NCBI GenBank assembly: GCA_038236905.1
Contig: JBBRZG010000012.1
Coordinates: 1 to 42,388 of the forward strand
Direction of reading: 5' to 3'
Length of the DNA: 42,388 bases
Origin: UKL13-2 sp038236905
Lineage (GTDB): Bacteria > Pseudomonadota > Gammaproteobacteria > Burkholderiales > Usitatibacteraceae
Made by a program: the position numbers and the translations under genes
Notes under the pieces: generated by a model
What the model saw: only the letters and a program-made list of their open reading frames with translations
Database searches by the model: none
Told to the model about the DNA's origin: nothing
In this document: one piece after another, positions 1 to 5,663 of the stretch
Layout: each line of letters starts with the position of its first letter
Numbering within the stretch: the first letter of the stretch is position 1

Positions 1-1
1 C

Positions 2-100
2 CGGCCCGAAACCATTGCTATGGCAGGCCGCGTGGTTATCCTCGATCTGGGGAAAATCGTGCGGGATTTAGAGGTTCCCGTGCAGACAGTGATGTCATAA
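2..100 (+). CDS. C-terminal end of a peptide-exporting ABC transporter (partial)
   Basis: Only the last 32 codons are inside the window, in the frame starting at base 2 and ending at TAA 98-100. The peptide begins RPETIAMAGRVVILDLGKIV. This matches the end of the nucleotide-binding domain of type I secretion/bacteriocin ABC exporters, where the H-loop region (HRPET...) is followed by a 'DRVIVLDxGKIV' strand pair. The five double-glycine peptide genes downstream make a C39-peptidase-type exporter (CvaB/LagD-like), which cuts after the GG and exports the peptide, the most likely identity. The peptidase and membrane domains lie outside the window, so this is an inference from the tail and the context. 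It ends 143 bp before the first peptide gene. Confidence 0.55.
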   Translation, partial: RPETIAMAGRVVILDLGKIVRDLEVPVQTVMS

Positions 101-130
101 AATGGTGGCGATATTGCTGTAGGGCTAGTG

Positions 131-270
131 GTTTATTACGCAGTTAAACTGTTTTTGACAAATTAAGTATCTTAAGTCATGCTTACTAAGCATCTAGACT
201 TTAGGTGCAAATTCTGAAATCCAACGTTTGAGAGGAAACAATAATGCAAGAAATGAATATGCAGGAAATT
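131..270 (+). repeat. Promoter-leader repeat, copy 1
   Basis: This stretch is repeated without gaps at 2281-2420 (constant offset 2150), with scattered substitutions. It covers the promoter region, the untranslated leader and the first nine codons of peptide 1. A conserved TTGACA at 155-160 followed by an AT-rich spacer is a good -35 candidate; the -10 is weak. The shared core includes GTTTATTACGCAGTTAAA and TTTAGGTG(C/T)AAATTCTGAAAT. The duplication indicates that peptide genes here multiply by copying their expression module. Confidence 0.85.
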
Positions 271-435
271 AATGAAGTGAATGGCGCAGGTGGCGCTGAA
301 TCATTTAACCAGTATGCAGATGTATTGCTCGCTGGAGGCGCACTTGCAGTAGGTACAGGTGTACTTGCAGGTGCGGGTTTTTTTGCACTTGGTCTGGGCG
401 GTAGTATCAAAATTGCCCTCGCTATTTTCAATTAA
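244..435 (+). CDS. Double-glycine leader peptide 1 (bacteriocin-like)
   Basis: The product is a 63-residue small peptide predicted to be exported by a GG-type ABC exporter. The leader MQEMNMQEINEVNGA has the canonical pattern E(-8), I(-7), V(-4), G(-2), A(-1), so cleavage is expected after GA at residue 15. This leaves a 48-residue core that is glycine- and alanine-rich and hydrophobic, with GxxxG-like spacing, and ends in SIKIALAIFN. That composition is typical of class IIb bacteriocins and microcin-like pore formers. The ATG at 244 is preceded by a strong ribosome site (GAGAGGAAAC, 230-239). A long hairpin follows the stop. The next gene (506) encodes a small membrane protein that may give immunity. 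Antimicrobial activity is inferred from family features, not shown. Confidence 0.75.
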   Translation: MQEMNMQEINEVNGAGGAESFNQYADVLLAGGALAVGTGVLAGAGFFALGLGGSIKIALAIFN

Positions 436-440
436 TAAAT

Positions 441-488
441 GAAGAGAAAACGTTGATGGGTTAGTTCATCAACGTTTCCTCTCAAATG
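441..488 (+). promoter_or_regulatory. 3' hairpin whose distal arm complements the peptide-1 ribosome site
   Basis: Bases 448-458 (AAACGTTGATG) pair perfectly with 467-477 around an 8-base loop. After one mismatch, four more pairs follow (443-446 with 479-482). No T-run follows, so this is not a standard intrinsic terminator. The right arm and its tail (474-486, GTTTCCTCTCAAA) are also the exact complement of 227-239 (TTTGAGAGGAAAC), the ribosome-binding region of the same gene. The two pairings exclude each other. Switch-like control is an inference. Confidence 0.5.
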
Positions 489-505
489 CATCGGGATATA
501 GTGCA

Positions 506-913
506 ATGGCTAATCAGCGAAAAATTCGTAGTGCCAAGTTATTTGCAGCAGGTATTTTCTCTTTGGCAGCTCTATTTTTCATAACTGCAATGATAGTGCA
601 CGAGCAATGGGAGAATGCGATTTTCGGATGGTTGGTAGGATTTTTTTATGCAGCCTTAGGTATTTTCACAATTTATAATTTTTTAGTAGGCCCGCATAGA
701 GGCCATGTTGTTTACATGCGGATGTTATGGGTTTACTTGGCCATAGCGTCGATTTTTTTAATTCGATCATTTGGGTTGCTGTTAGGGCCAGCTTACTGGA
801 TTGTTGGGGCCAGTTTGGTTTTTCTGTTGTGGCTTGTTATAAGGCCATACAAAGATCAGATACAGCGAGAGCGAAGATTAGGAATTTCTAAAGACTACTT
901 TTTAGAATATTAA
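506..913 (+). CDS. Small four-helix membrane protein, candidate immunity protein
   Basis: A 135-residue protein of no family I recognise. It has four hydrophobic segments at roughly residues 11-30, 38-60, 70-90 and 92-112, so it should sit in the inner membrane. The N-terminus (MANQRKIRSAK) is basic, and the C-terminal tail (RPYKDQIQRERRLGISKDYF) is charged and probably cytoplasmic. It starts 70 bp after peptide gene 1, separated from it by the hairpin. Position, size and topology fit a dedicated immunity protein for that peptide, but nothing in the sequence proves it. A decayed IS3 remnant begins about 60 bp after its stop. Confidence 0.6.
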   Translation: MANQRKIRSAKLFAAGIFSLAALFFITAMIVHEQWENAIFGWLVGFFYAALGIFTIYNFLVGPHRGHVVYMRMLWVYLAIASIFLIRSFGLLLGPAYWIVGASLVFLLWLVIRPYKDQIQRERRLGISKDYFLEY

Positions 914-969
914 TCAGCACTGCTAAGCTTTGAGCTTCCCTCGATATTTCGTCTGCCATCAGTTGAGTT

Positions 970-1165
970 TTATGCTGCCAGCTTTTGCTGATGTTGCTTA
1001 CTTCTCCAGCGATCGAGGTATTGGACTGGTAAGCAATATCCCAGTGCTGAATACTGACGGTTTTGATTATCCCCCAACGTGACTTCCTTCGGGGCTTAAA
1101 AGACTTCGATGTACTCAAAGCTGGCTGCCTTCATCGCTTCATGGGTAGCGTAACGGAAGCCGTGA
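970..1165 (-). pseudogene. Decayed IS3-family transposase, C-terminal remnant
   Basis: Read on the minus strand, the fragment gives FRYATHEAMKAASFEYIEVF, then a stop and a frameshift. It continues with NRQYSALGYCLPVQYLDRW and stops at 970-972. These are the EYIEVFYNRxRRHSALGYLSPVQY signatures that end IS3-family OrfB transposases. The N-terminal two thirds, including the catalytic residues, are absent. The fragment abuts the end-like sequence of the more complete IS3 element at 1167. It is therefore an older, different insertion, cut by or joined to the newer one. Confidence 0.7.
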
Positions 1166-1205
1166 TTGGACGGGCTCAAAAAAACGGACACCATACGTTA
1201 AGATT

Positions 1206-2087
1206 TTAAGCGGCTTTCTTCATTTGCGCCTGATGCCATTGCCGCTCGAAGTTAGCTGGCGACTGATTGTTGATTTTTGAATGTCTTCTTGTTTGATTAT
1301 AGAAAACTTCCACATAATCAAATATCGCCGTCGTAGCCGCCGCCCGCGTGGCGTATTTCGTCAGATGCACTTCCTCTTTCTTCAGGCTCGCAAACCAGCT
1401 CTCCATCGGCGCGTTATCCCAACAATTGCCCTTGCGGCTCATCGACTGCACCATGCCGAACTGGGCGAGCAAGCGCCGGTAATCCGCACTCGCATATTGG
1501 CTGCCCCGATCTGAATGCGCAATCAATCCTGGCGAGGGCTTTTGTGTTTTGACCGCCATGAACAGTGCGCGGCCAACCAGCTCCGCCTTCATGTGACTAT
1601 CCATCGCCCAGCCCACCACTTTGCAAGTGAAAAAGTCTTTGACGGCAGCCAAATACAACCATCCTTCGCCGGTCTCGATGTAAGTGATGTCAGTTACCCA
1701 CGCCTGATTCGGGGCCGTACCACTCGCGAACTGTCGATTGAGCAGGTTGGGGGCGACCTGCAGGCTGTGCTTGCTGTCAGTCGTGGCCTTGTACTTGCGG
1801 ATCTGCTCGCAGCGCAGCCCAAGCCGTTTGCGTAGCCGTTTAACCGCCGCCAGACTCAGCTTGAAGCCGACTTCAGCCAGCTCGGTTTGCAGACGTTTAG
1901 GCCCATACGTTTGACGACCACGCTCGTGACCTGCGCGGGCCGCCGTTTCCAACGCTAGGCGGTCTGCCGGTGGCGTGAGCTCGCGTTCCCGCCAGTCGTA
2001 GAACCCGGCTTTGGAAACCTCAATGACCCGGCACAGGGTGGTGATGCGGTGGTGTGATCGCTGACGCTCGATAAAGGCATACTTCAC
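1206..2087 (-). CDS. IS3-family transposase OrfB
   Basis: A 293-residue DDE transposase with the whole OrfB architecture: an HTH_21-like segment (residues 40-95) followed by an rve integrase core. The catalytic triad is D133 (WVTDITY), D193 (HSDRGSQYAS) and E229 (DNAPMESWFASLKKE). The 35-residue spacing between the last two is the DD(35)E hallmark of the IS3 family. The C-terminus carries the usual YNQTRRHSKINNQSPANFE. No ATG or good ribosome site precedes GTG 2085-2087, which overlaps the orfA stop. In intact relatives OrfB is made by -1 frameshifting from orfA. Because orfA lacks its start here, expression is doubtful. Confidence 0.9.
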   Translation of the reverse strand: MKYAFIERQRSHHRITTLCRVIEVSKAGFYDWRERELTPPADRLALETAARAGHERGRQTYGPKRLQTELAEVGFKLSLAAVKRLRKRLGLRCEQIRKYKATTDSKHSLQVAPNLLNRQFASGTAPNQAWVTDITYIETGEGWLYLAAVKDFFTCKVVGWAMDSHMKAELVGRALFMAVKTQKPSPGLIAHSDRGSQYASADYRRLLAQFGMVQSMSRKGNCWDNAPMESWFASLKKEEVHLTKYATRAAATTAIFDYVEVFYNQTRRHSKINNQSPANFERQWHQAQMKKAA

Positions 2088-2239
2088 CGCGATTCTTTCG
2101 CGAAGAATGCCGTCGCTTTTTCGGGGTGGCCTAGGGCCATTAATATGTCGCGCTCTTCCTTGAGTACCGCGAGTTCTTTGCGCAAGCGGCTCACCTCGGC
2201 TTCGAGTGGGCTGATGGGGTGGACGCGTTTGGCATCAAT
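2084..2239 (-). pseudogene. IS3 OrfA, 3' remnant
   Basis: The reading frame gives IDAKRVHPISPLEAEVSRLR, then KELAVLKEERDILMALGHPE, then KATAFFAKESR and a stop that overlaps the orfB GTG. This is the coiled-coil leucine-zipper tail of IS3-family OrfA (normally ...RLKEERDILKKATAFFAKES). A MALGHPE insertion interrupts the usual motif. The helix-turn-helix N-terminal half is missing; its place is taken by an IS-end-like sequence. It is probably non-functional. Confidence 0.75.
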
Positions 2240-2280
2240 GGAAGGGGCTCGCAAAAACGGACACTAAGGTAGTGCTAATG

Positions 2281-2420
2281 GTTTATTACGCAGTTAAATT
2301 GTGTTTGACAAATTAAGCAGTTTAAGTAATGTTCGACAAGCATCTAGCCTTTAGGTGTAAATTCTGAAATCTAACCTTTGAGAAAGATCGATCATGCAAG
2401 AAATGAACATGCATGAAATT
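2281..2420 (+). repeat. Promoter-leader repeat, copy 2
   Basis: Gap-free second copy of 131-270, carrying the same TTGACA (2305-2310) and running into the start of peptide gene 2. It begins a few bases beyond the IS3 boundary at 2265. The ribosome-site segment has diverged (TTTGAGAAAGATCG instead of TTTGAGAGGAAACA), so the long-range complement seen for copy 1 is lost here. Confidence 0.85.
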
Positions 2421-2465
2421 AGCGAAATCTCGGGCGGTTACTTTGCGTGGGACAATATAACGTAA
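2394..2465 (+). CDS. Double-glycine leader peptide 2, very short core
   Basis: A 23-codon gene: leader MQEMNMHEISEISGG with E(-8), I(-7), I(-4), G(-2), G(-1), followed by an eight-residue core, YFAWDNIT, then TAA. The leader is nearly identical to that of peptide 1 because it lies in the duplicated module. The core is far shorter than usual and shares nothing with peptide 1. It is either a genuine microcin/pheromone-sized product or a peptide gene truncated after duplication. The 117 bp to the next gene contain no continuing homologous frame that I can see, which favours loss. Confidence 0.5.
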   Translation: MQEMNMHEISEISGGYFAWDNIT

Positions 2466-2582
2466 GTGCAATTAGCCGATTTAAAACAGCACGAACAGAT
2501 GTATGAACCGGTCTGAAAGTTTTCGATTTAAACAGTGTCGAATAAGCTGATTTATTTTTTCGTTTAAACTCAAGGAAAATTC

Positions 2583-2804
2583 ATGCAAGAACTATCAGTC
2601 ACGGAAGTGAGTTTAGTAGGTGGTGCAGGAGAGCTAGGTACAGCAATTGGAATGGTACTTGGCGGAATCGTTGGAGGGATTGCAGTAGCCTTCGCGACTG
2701 TACCTACTGGAGGGCTTGCAGTAGCAGCCGCAATTGGTGCTGTTGGGGCTTCAGCAGGTATAGGCGGGAAAATTGGTAGCGCTATTGAAGACGCTTTGAA
2801 GTGA
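2583..2804 (+). CDS. Double-glycine leader peptide 3 (bacteriocin-like)
   Basis: A 73-residue peptide. The leader MQELSVTEVSLVGGA fits E(-8), V(-7), V(-4), G(-2), A(-1) if cut after the alanine. The core is about 58 residues, strongly hydrophobic and glycine-rich (GMVLGGIVGGIAVAFATVPT...), and ends KIGSAIEDALK. AAGGAAAA lies upstream of ATG 2583 at good spacing. It ends 21 bp before peptide gene 4, with which it shares the C-terminal pattern GSAI(E/Q)D and repeated small-residue motifs. Together they look like a two-peptide (class IIb) pair. Activity is inferred. Confidence 0.75.
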   Translation: MQELSVTEVSLVGGAGELGTAIGMVLGGIVGGIAVAFATVPTGGLAVAAAIGAVGASAGIGGKIGSAIEDALK

Positions 2805-2825
2805 TTAATTTAAGAGGACATGAAC

Positions 2826-3044
2826 ATGCAAGAATTAAACTCAAACCAAATTGATGAAGTTTCTGGTGGTGGTGCTCTAGGTGCGTTGGCAGGCGCTTGG
2901 GTCGGTGGTGTGGTTGGCGCTGCCGCTGCAATGATAGCTGCAGGCGCGACTGGTGGACTTGCCGCAGTAGATGGCGTTCAGGCTGTCGCAGCAGGCGCGG
3001 CGGTTGGTGCTGCACTAGGCAGTGCTATACAAGATTGCTTGTAG
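2826..3044 (+). CDS. Double-glycine leader peptide 4 (bacteriocin-like)
   Basis: A 72-residue peptide. ATG 2826 is chosen over 2820 because the ribosome site AAGAGGA (2812-2818) is seven bases away from it but only one base from 2820. The leader MQELNSNQIDEVSGG has I(-7), V(-4), G(-2), G(-1), with Q rather than E at -8. The core is about 57 residues, alanine- and glycine-rich with many GxxxG/AxxxG spacings, and ends GSAIQDCL with a single cysteine near the C-terminus. It lies directly between peptide 3 and a small membrane-protein gene whose ATG is four bases after its stop, a typical bacteriocin-immunity arrangement. Confidence 0.75.
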   Translation: MQELNSNQIDEVSGGGALGALAGAWVGGVVGAAAAMIAAGATGGLAAVDGVQAVAAGAAVGAALGSAIQDCL

Positions 3045-3048
3045 CAGT

Positions 3049-3312
3049 ATGAAATTACCCACGAAATCCAATTCAGTGCAACGCGGATGGATTGCGTGGG
3101 TACTACTTTTGGTTAGCAACATAGCATTTATCGCTTTGACACCGAATGATAGAAAACAGTGGGCGCATTTCTTTCTACAAACTGGTATTTTGATACTTAT
3201 CATGCCATCACTAATTCAGTATCTTTCGAACAAAAAATCATGGCTATTTACGACAACTATATTTGGAGTATTGACTTGTATTGTTGGGATTTATCTTCTG
3301 TTCAGTCTTTGA
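3049..3312 (+). CDS. Small three-helix membrane protein, candidate immunity protein
   Basis: An 87-residue protein with a basic N-terminus (MKLPTKSNSVQRGW) and three hydrophobic segments at about residues 14-31, 38-54 and 65-86. I recognise no family. It starts four bases after peptide gene 4 and ends seven bases before the next small membrane gene, so all are probably co-transcribed. By analogy with class II bacteriocin operons it may protect the producer from peptides 3 and 4. The start at 3049 is preferred over an ATG at 3022 because the latter lies inside peptide gene 4. Confidence 0.6.
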   Translation: MKLPTKSNSVQRGWIAWVLLLVSNIAFIALTPNDRKQWAHFFLQTGILILIMPSLIQYLSNKKSWLFTTTIFGVLTCIVGIYLLFSL

Positions 3313-3318
3313 GCGTTG

Positions 3319-3540
3319 ATGGAAACTTTACGGATAATATTATTAAATTGTGCTCGCCAAAAAAATGGGTGGCTTCAAATGGGAATTGTCTGCGGAGTAA
3401 TATGGGGAATGCCCATGGCAATAATTTTTATGATTGCATATCCTGAAAAAGACATACTGCGCATTTGCACGATTTGTGCGGCTGGAGGTTTTATATTTGG
3501 GATATTGTTTTGGGGCTTTTTGCGATCTTTATTGCGTTGA
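3319..3540 (+). CDS. Small two-helix membrane protein, unknown
   Basis: A 73-residue protein starting at ATG 3319, with two long hydrophobic segments (about residues 18-40 and 47-68) separated by a short polar turn (YPEKDILRIC). It has a short basic C-terminus (RSLLR). I recognise no family. Its tight spacing behind the 3049 gene suggests that the two form one unit, either a two-component immunity system or an accessory to export of peptides 3 and 4. A near-adjacent TTG at 3316 would add one residue. Confidence 0.5.
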   Translation: METLRIILLNCARQKNGWLQMGIVCGVIWGMPMAIIFMIAYPEKDILRICTICAAGGFIFGILFWGFLRSLLR

Positions 3541-3610
3541 TAAAGATTAACTTATGCAGTTCAATATGGCTTCAAAATTCGAATTTTAACCAGATGAGAT
3601 TGGAAAAAAT

Positions 3611-3721
3611 ATGCAAAGCATGACCGTAAGTGAATTAAATTGTGTCAGCGGCGGTGACCTTCTTCCTCCTGATTACGTTGATGCAGGCCTTGCTCATCTA
3701 GCATGGGTCCGGTATCAATAA
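3611..3721 (+). CDS. Double-glycine leader peptide 5, probably truncated
   Basis: A 36-codon gene: leader MQSMTVSELNCVSGG with E(-8), L(-7), V(-4), G(-2), G(-1), then a 21-residue core (DLLPPDYVDAGLAHLAWVRY...) ending at TAA. The core is polar and unlike the hydrophobic cores of peptides 1, 3 and 4. IS3 debris starts within 40 bp of the stop, so the natural 3' end may have been replaced by the insertion. A weak purine-rich stretch (TTGGAAAAAAT) precedes the ATG. The leader is convincing; an intact product is doubtful. Confidence 0.5.
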   Translation: MQSMTVSELNCVSGGDLLPPDYVDAGLAHLAWVRYQ

Positions 3722-3760
3722 ACTCATGCTCTGCAAATAACGCAGGGCGCACCGGTGAAT

Positions 3761-4169
3761 TCATTCTATGCGGCTTCGTGCAATGTCGGCGATAGCTGCC
3801 AGTATGTCTGAATCCGGTATCTGATCGTTCAGGCTGTTGTGGCCGCACTGCGCGTTGTACCAATCAACGTACTGTTTGAGATCAGCACGAGCATTACCGA
3901 CTGTCTGGTATGCACGTAGGTATACCCATTAGCACCATGCTGCGTCACAGACGCTCAACATACACGGTATCCCGACACGCCCCACGATCGTCCGTCGATA
4001 GCTGGCAGCCGCGCTTGAGTACGGCATCGGCGAACTTACTGGCCGTGAACTGACTGCCCTGATCGGTGTTGACGACCTTGGGCGTGCCGTATGCGCAAAT
4101 GCCTGCTCCAGTAAGCGTTGAGCAACCAACTGAAACTTTCATATTCGAGAAATGTGCGTCGCTTGGCAT
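3761..4169 (-). pseudogene. Decayed IS3-family transposase
   Basis: Minus-strand fragments in two frames match an IS3 OrfB. The first holds YGTPKVVNTDQGSQFTASKF, with the second catalytic aspartate, and ends DTVYVERL followed by a stop. After a gap and frameshift, LRAYQTVGNARADLKQYVDW leads into YNAQCGHNSLNDQIPD and a stop at 3761-3763. The N-terminal part with the first aspartate is missing, and a deletion lies between the two blocks. This is a different IS3 lineage from the element at 1167-2265. It separates peptide gene 5 from a truncated acetyltransferase, so it probably brought in or cut both. Confidence 0.75.
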
Positions 4170-4385
4170 TTACAAGGTAGTGGTTACGGTCCGCGACTAT
4201 TGCTAGCATTTGAGGAGCCGCTTTTTGCAGAAGGTTTTAAAAGTGTGTTTTTAGAAACCGGGGAAGCAGTGCGAGCGCGAAAGTTCTACGAAAGACTGGG
4301 CTATAAAAATCTTTCGCTCGTTTCGCTTTCAAAGCGCCCAGATGCTTTACTGCAAATTCAAGCCTCAGGGCGTCTGACACCGTGA
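4152..4385 (+). pseudogene. GNAT acetyltransferase, C-terminal fragment
   Basis: The frame contains GYGPRLLLAFEEPLFAEGFK, then SVFLETGEAVRARKFYERLG, then YKN. These correspond to the end of GNAT motif A (acetyl-CoA pyrophosphate loop and following helix) and motif B (FYERLGY). The N-terminal half of the fold is absent and the frame begins at the edge of the IS3 remnant, so the gene was probably truncated by it. The first residues (MCVAWHLQG) are likely IS-derived. A functional enzyme is unlikely. Confidence 0.55.
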
Positions 4386-4592
4386 CGGCAAAGCCATGAA
4401 GAAATCGTCCGTCATGCCGATGCGGAGCGAATTAGCCGAATTCACGAGCCATAGCATGGAGGCGCATTTTCCTGTCATATTCCCTAAAGGTAGCTGGACA
4501 AGAGCAACCGTTTTGATTTCTTGAAAACGAAAATATAGTTGGCGTAGCGTGTAAGGCTGAGTTTAAAAACTTTACGATTGCAGGAGATTGAA

Positions 4593-5111
4593 TTGATTTC
4601 GAAAGAGCATGCTGAAATTGTGTCGGACCAAATCATGAGTAGTTACAGCCAACGCCATGATTCAAAATCTACTATTCCTAGAGAAAACAGTCAGCGATTT
4701 ATAACCGTTTATTTTCTGGTTTATTATTTTTTATACTTCGTTTGTCGCACGGAACGCCCACCAGTTTGGCAGTTTGTGTTGATAGGTATGGCGTACTTGC
4801 CTGTAATTTTAGTATTAGTTTACCAAGCGAGAACACCACTACTCAAAATTGAACAAGGCGTGCTCACCTCATACGGCACCATGCCTTGGGGGAAGAGAAC
4901 GTTTTTGTTAGCTGACATCACTAGAATTACATTCACGAAATCGCTTAATTTTTGGACCTCAGCGCGCTCGCTTTCAATTGAGACGGCGAGCGACAGGTGC
5001 AAATTATGGATCCGAGATCGGCATTCATCGAACAATTCTGAGCAAGTCCAAAAGATTCGTAAGCTTTTCACAGCAAGTTTCAAATCAAAGTATGTAGAAG
5101 TAAATTTGTAA
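4593..5111 (+). CDS. Membrane protein with PH-like C-terminal domain, unknown
   Basis: About 172 residues if started at TTG 4593, which sits six bases after GCAGGAG (4580-4586). A TTG at 4578 would add five residues but overlaps that ribosome site. Residues about 35-80 hold two hydrophobic segments. The rest is soluble and beta-rich (LLKIEQGVLTSYGTMPWGKR, then TFLLADITRIT), resembling bacterial PH-like domains that follow a pair of helices. No catalytic motif is visible. It may be cargo left between mobile-element remnants. Both start and family are tentative. Confidence 0.5.
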   Translation: MISKEHAEIVSDQIMSSYSQRHDSKSTIPRENSQRFITVYFLVYYFLYFVCRTERPPVWQFVLIGMAYLPVILVLVYQARTPLLKIEQGVLTSYGTMPWGKRTFLLADITRITFTKSLNFWTSARSLSIETASDRCKLWIRDRHSSNNSEQVQKIRKLFTASFKSKYVEVNL

Positions 5112-5198
5112 GTTAGTTTGATGTGAAAGCGTCTGACATTCAGCTTAAACGCTAGGGGCAGATGTACAGGGAAGCCGTTCAATGAAAAATCTTATGCA

Positions 5199-5408
5199 GT
5201 GAACTTCGGGGTTCTGGGAGCAAAGCTATTGACGCTGCTCGTTTTTATAAGCGCAACAGATGTCGCTGCAAGGTCTCTAGGATGGCTCCTAACGCTTTCA
5301 AAAGGAAAGCTGGGAGTCTTGCGCACTGCTATTCTGTTCGCGCCACTTTTTGCAATCTTTGCTGGAGTCGTTGCTCGCGGTCGACGTAAAAGTGGCAAGA
5401 GCACTTAA
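5199..5408 (+). CDS. Small membrane protein, hypothetical
   Basis: A possible 69-residue protein starting at GTG 5199, with two hydrophobic segments (about 7-25 and 42-60) and a basic tail (RGRRKSGKST). I recognise no family. There is no clear ribosome site, and the open frame runs upstream to 5127 without an ATG, so it may be the tail of a disrupted gene. It lies between the PH-like membrane protein and the MutS-like gene. Confidence 0.35.
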   Translation: MNFGVLGAKLLTLLVFISATDVAARSLGWLLTLSKGKLGVLRTAILFAPLFAIFAGVVARGRRKSGKST

Positions 5409-5580
5409 AAAGGCTCGCTTGTTGACCCCAACGTTAATTTAACCGGCGCGCCCGTATTGACTGGCCCGGGCAAAAAAATCGAAACGCGCATTTGATATAG
5501 TTCTTGAAGTATCAGGGCTGGGTTAACGCTTTCTCGGCATCTGGCTCAAATTAACTCAAACAGCCAAGACCACTGATAGT

Positions 5581-5616
5581 AAGGTTATTAACCTTGTAAA
5601 TATTTAGAATATTTAC
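5581..5616. promoter_or_regulatory. Palindromes upstream of the MutS-like gene
   Basis: Two adjacent dyads lie about 50-80 bp before the MutS-like start. AAGGTTATTAACCTT (5581-5595) is a near-perfect palindrome. GTAAATATT (5596-5604), spacer TAG, and AATATTTAC (5608-5616) form a perfect 9-bp inverted repeat. The 251-bp gap 5412-5663 holds nothing else I can recognise. An operator role is an inference from position and symmetry. Confidence 0.35.
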
Positions 5617-5663
5617 CTTAGCTATCCTGAAAATTAAGCCACTTAAATATATCTAAATTACAT

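Larger units (their letters stand above)
1167..2265 (-). mobile_element. IS3-family insertion sequence, 5'-truncated
   Basis: The element contains a full-length orfB and only the 3' part of orfA. The 3' end shows an IS3-type terminal sequence (GGGCTCAAAAAAACGGACAC at 1172-1191 on the plus strand). At the other boundary a near copy (GGGCTCGCAAAAACGGACAC, 2245-2264) appears in the same orientation instead of inverted. The normal left end and orfA start are missing. This looks like a deletion or recombination product of tandem same-orientation copies, so the element is probably no longer mobile by itself. Confidence 0.75.

Noticed and set aside
441..486. Hairpin after peptide gene 1 as an intrinsic terminator
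   Set aside because: The stem is strong but no T-run follows on the plus strand; a regulatory or stabilising role fits better.
4396..4524. 42-codon frame (MKKSSVMPMRSELAEFTSHS...) after the GNAT fragment
   Set aside because: No convincing ribosome site and no recognisable family; it lies in insertion-sequence debris, so I could not support it as a gene.
5112..5460. Possible integron attC-like sites around the small ORFs
   Set aside because: I looked for paired GTTRRRY/RYYYAAC boxes around the short genes and found only isolated partial matches (for example CAACGTTAATTT), not paired boxes with inverted repeats.
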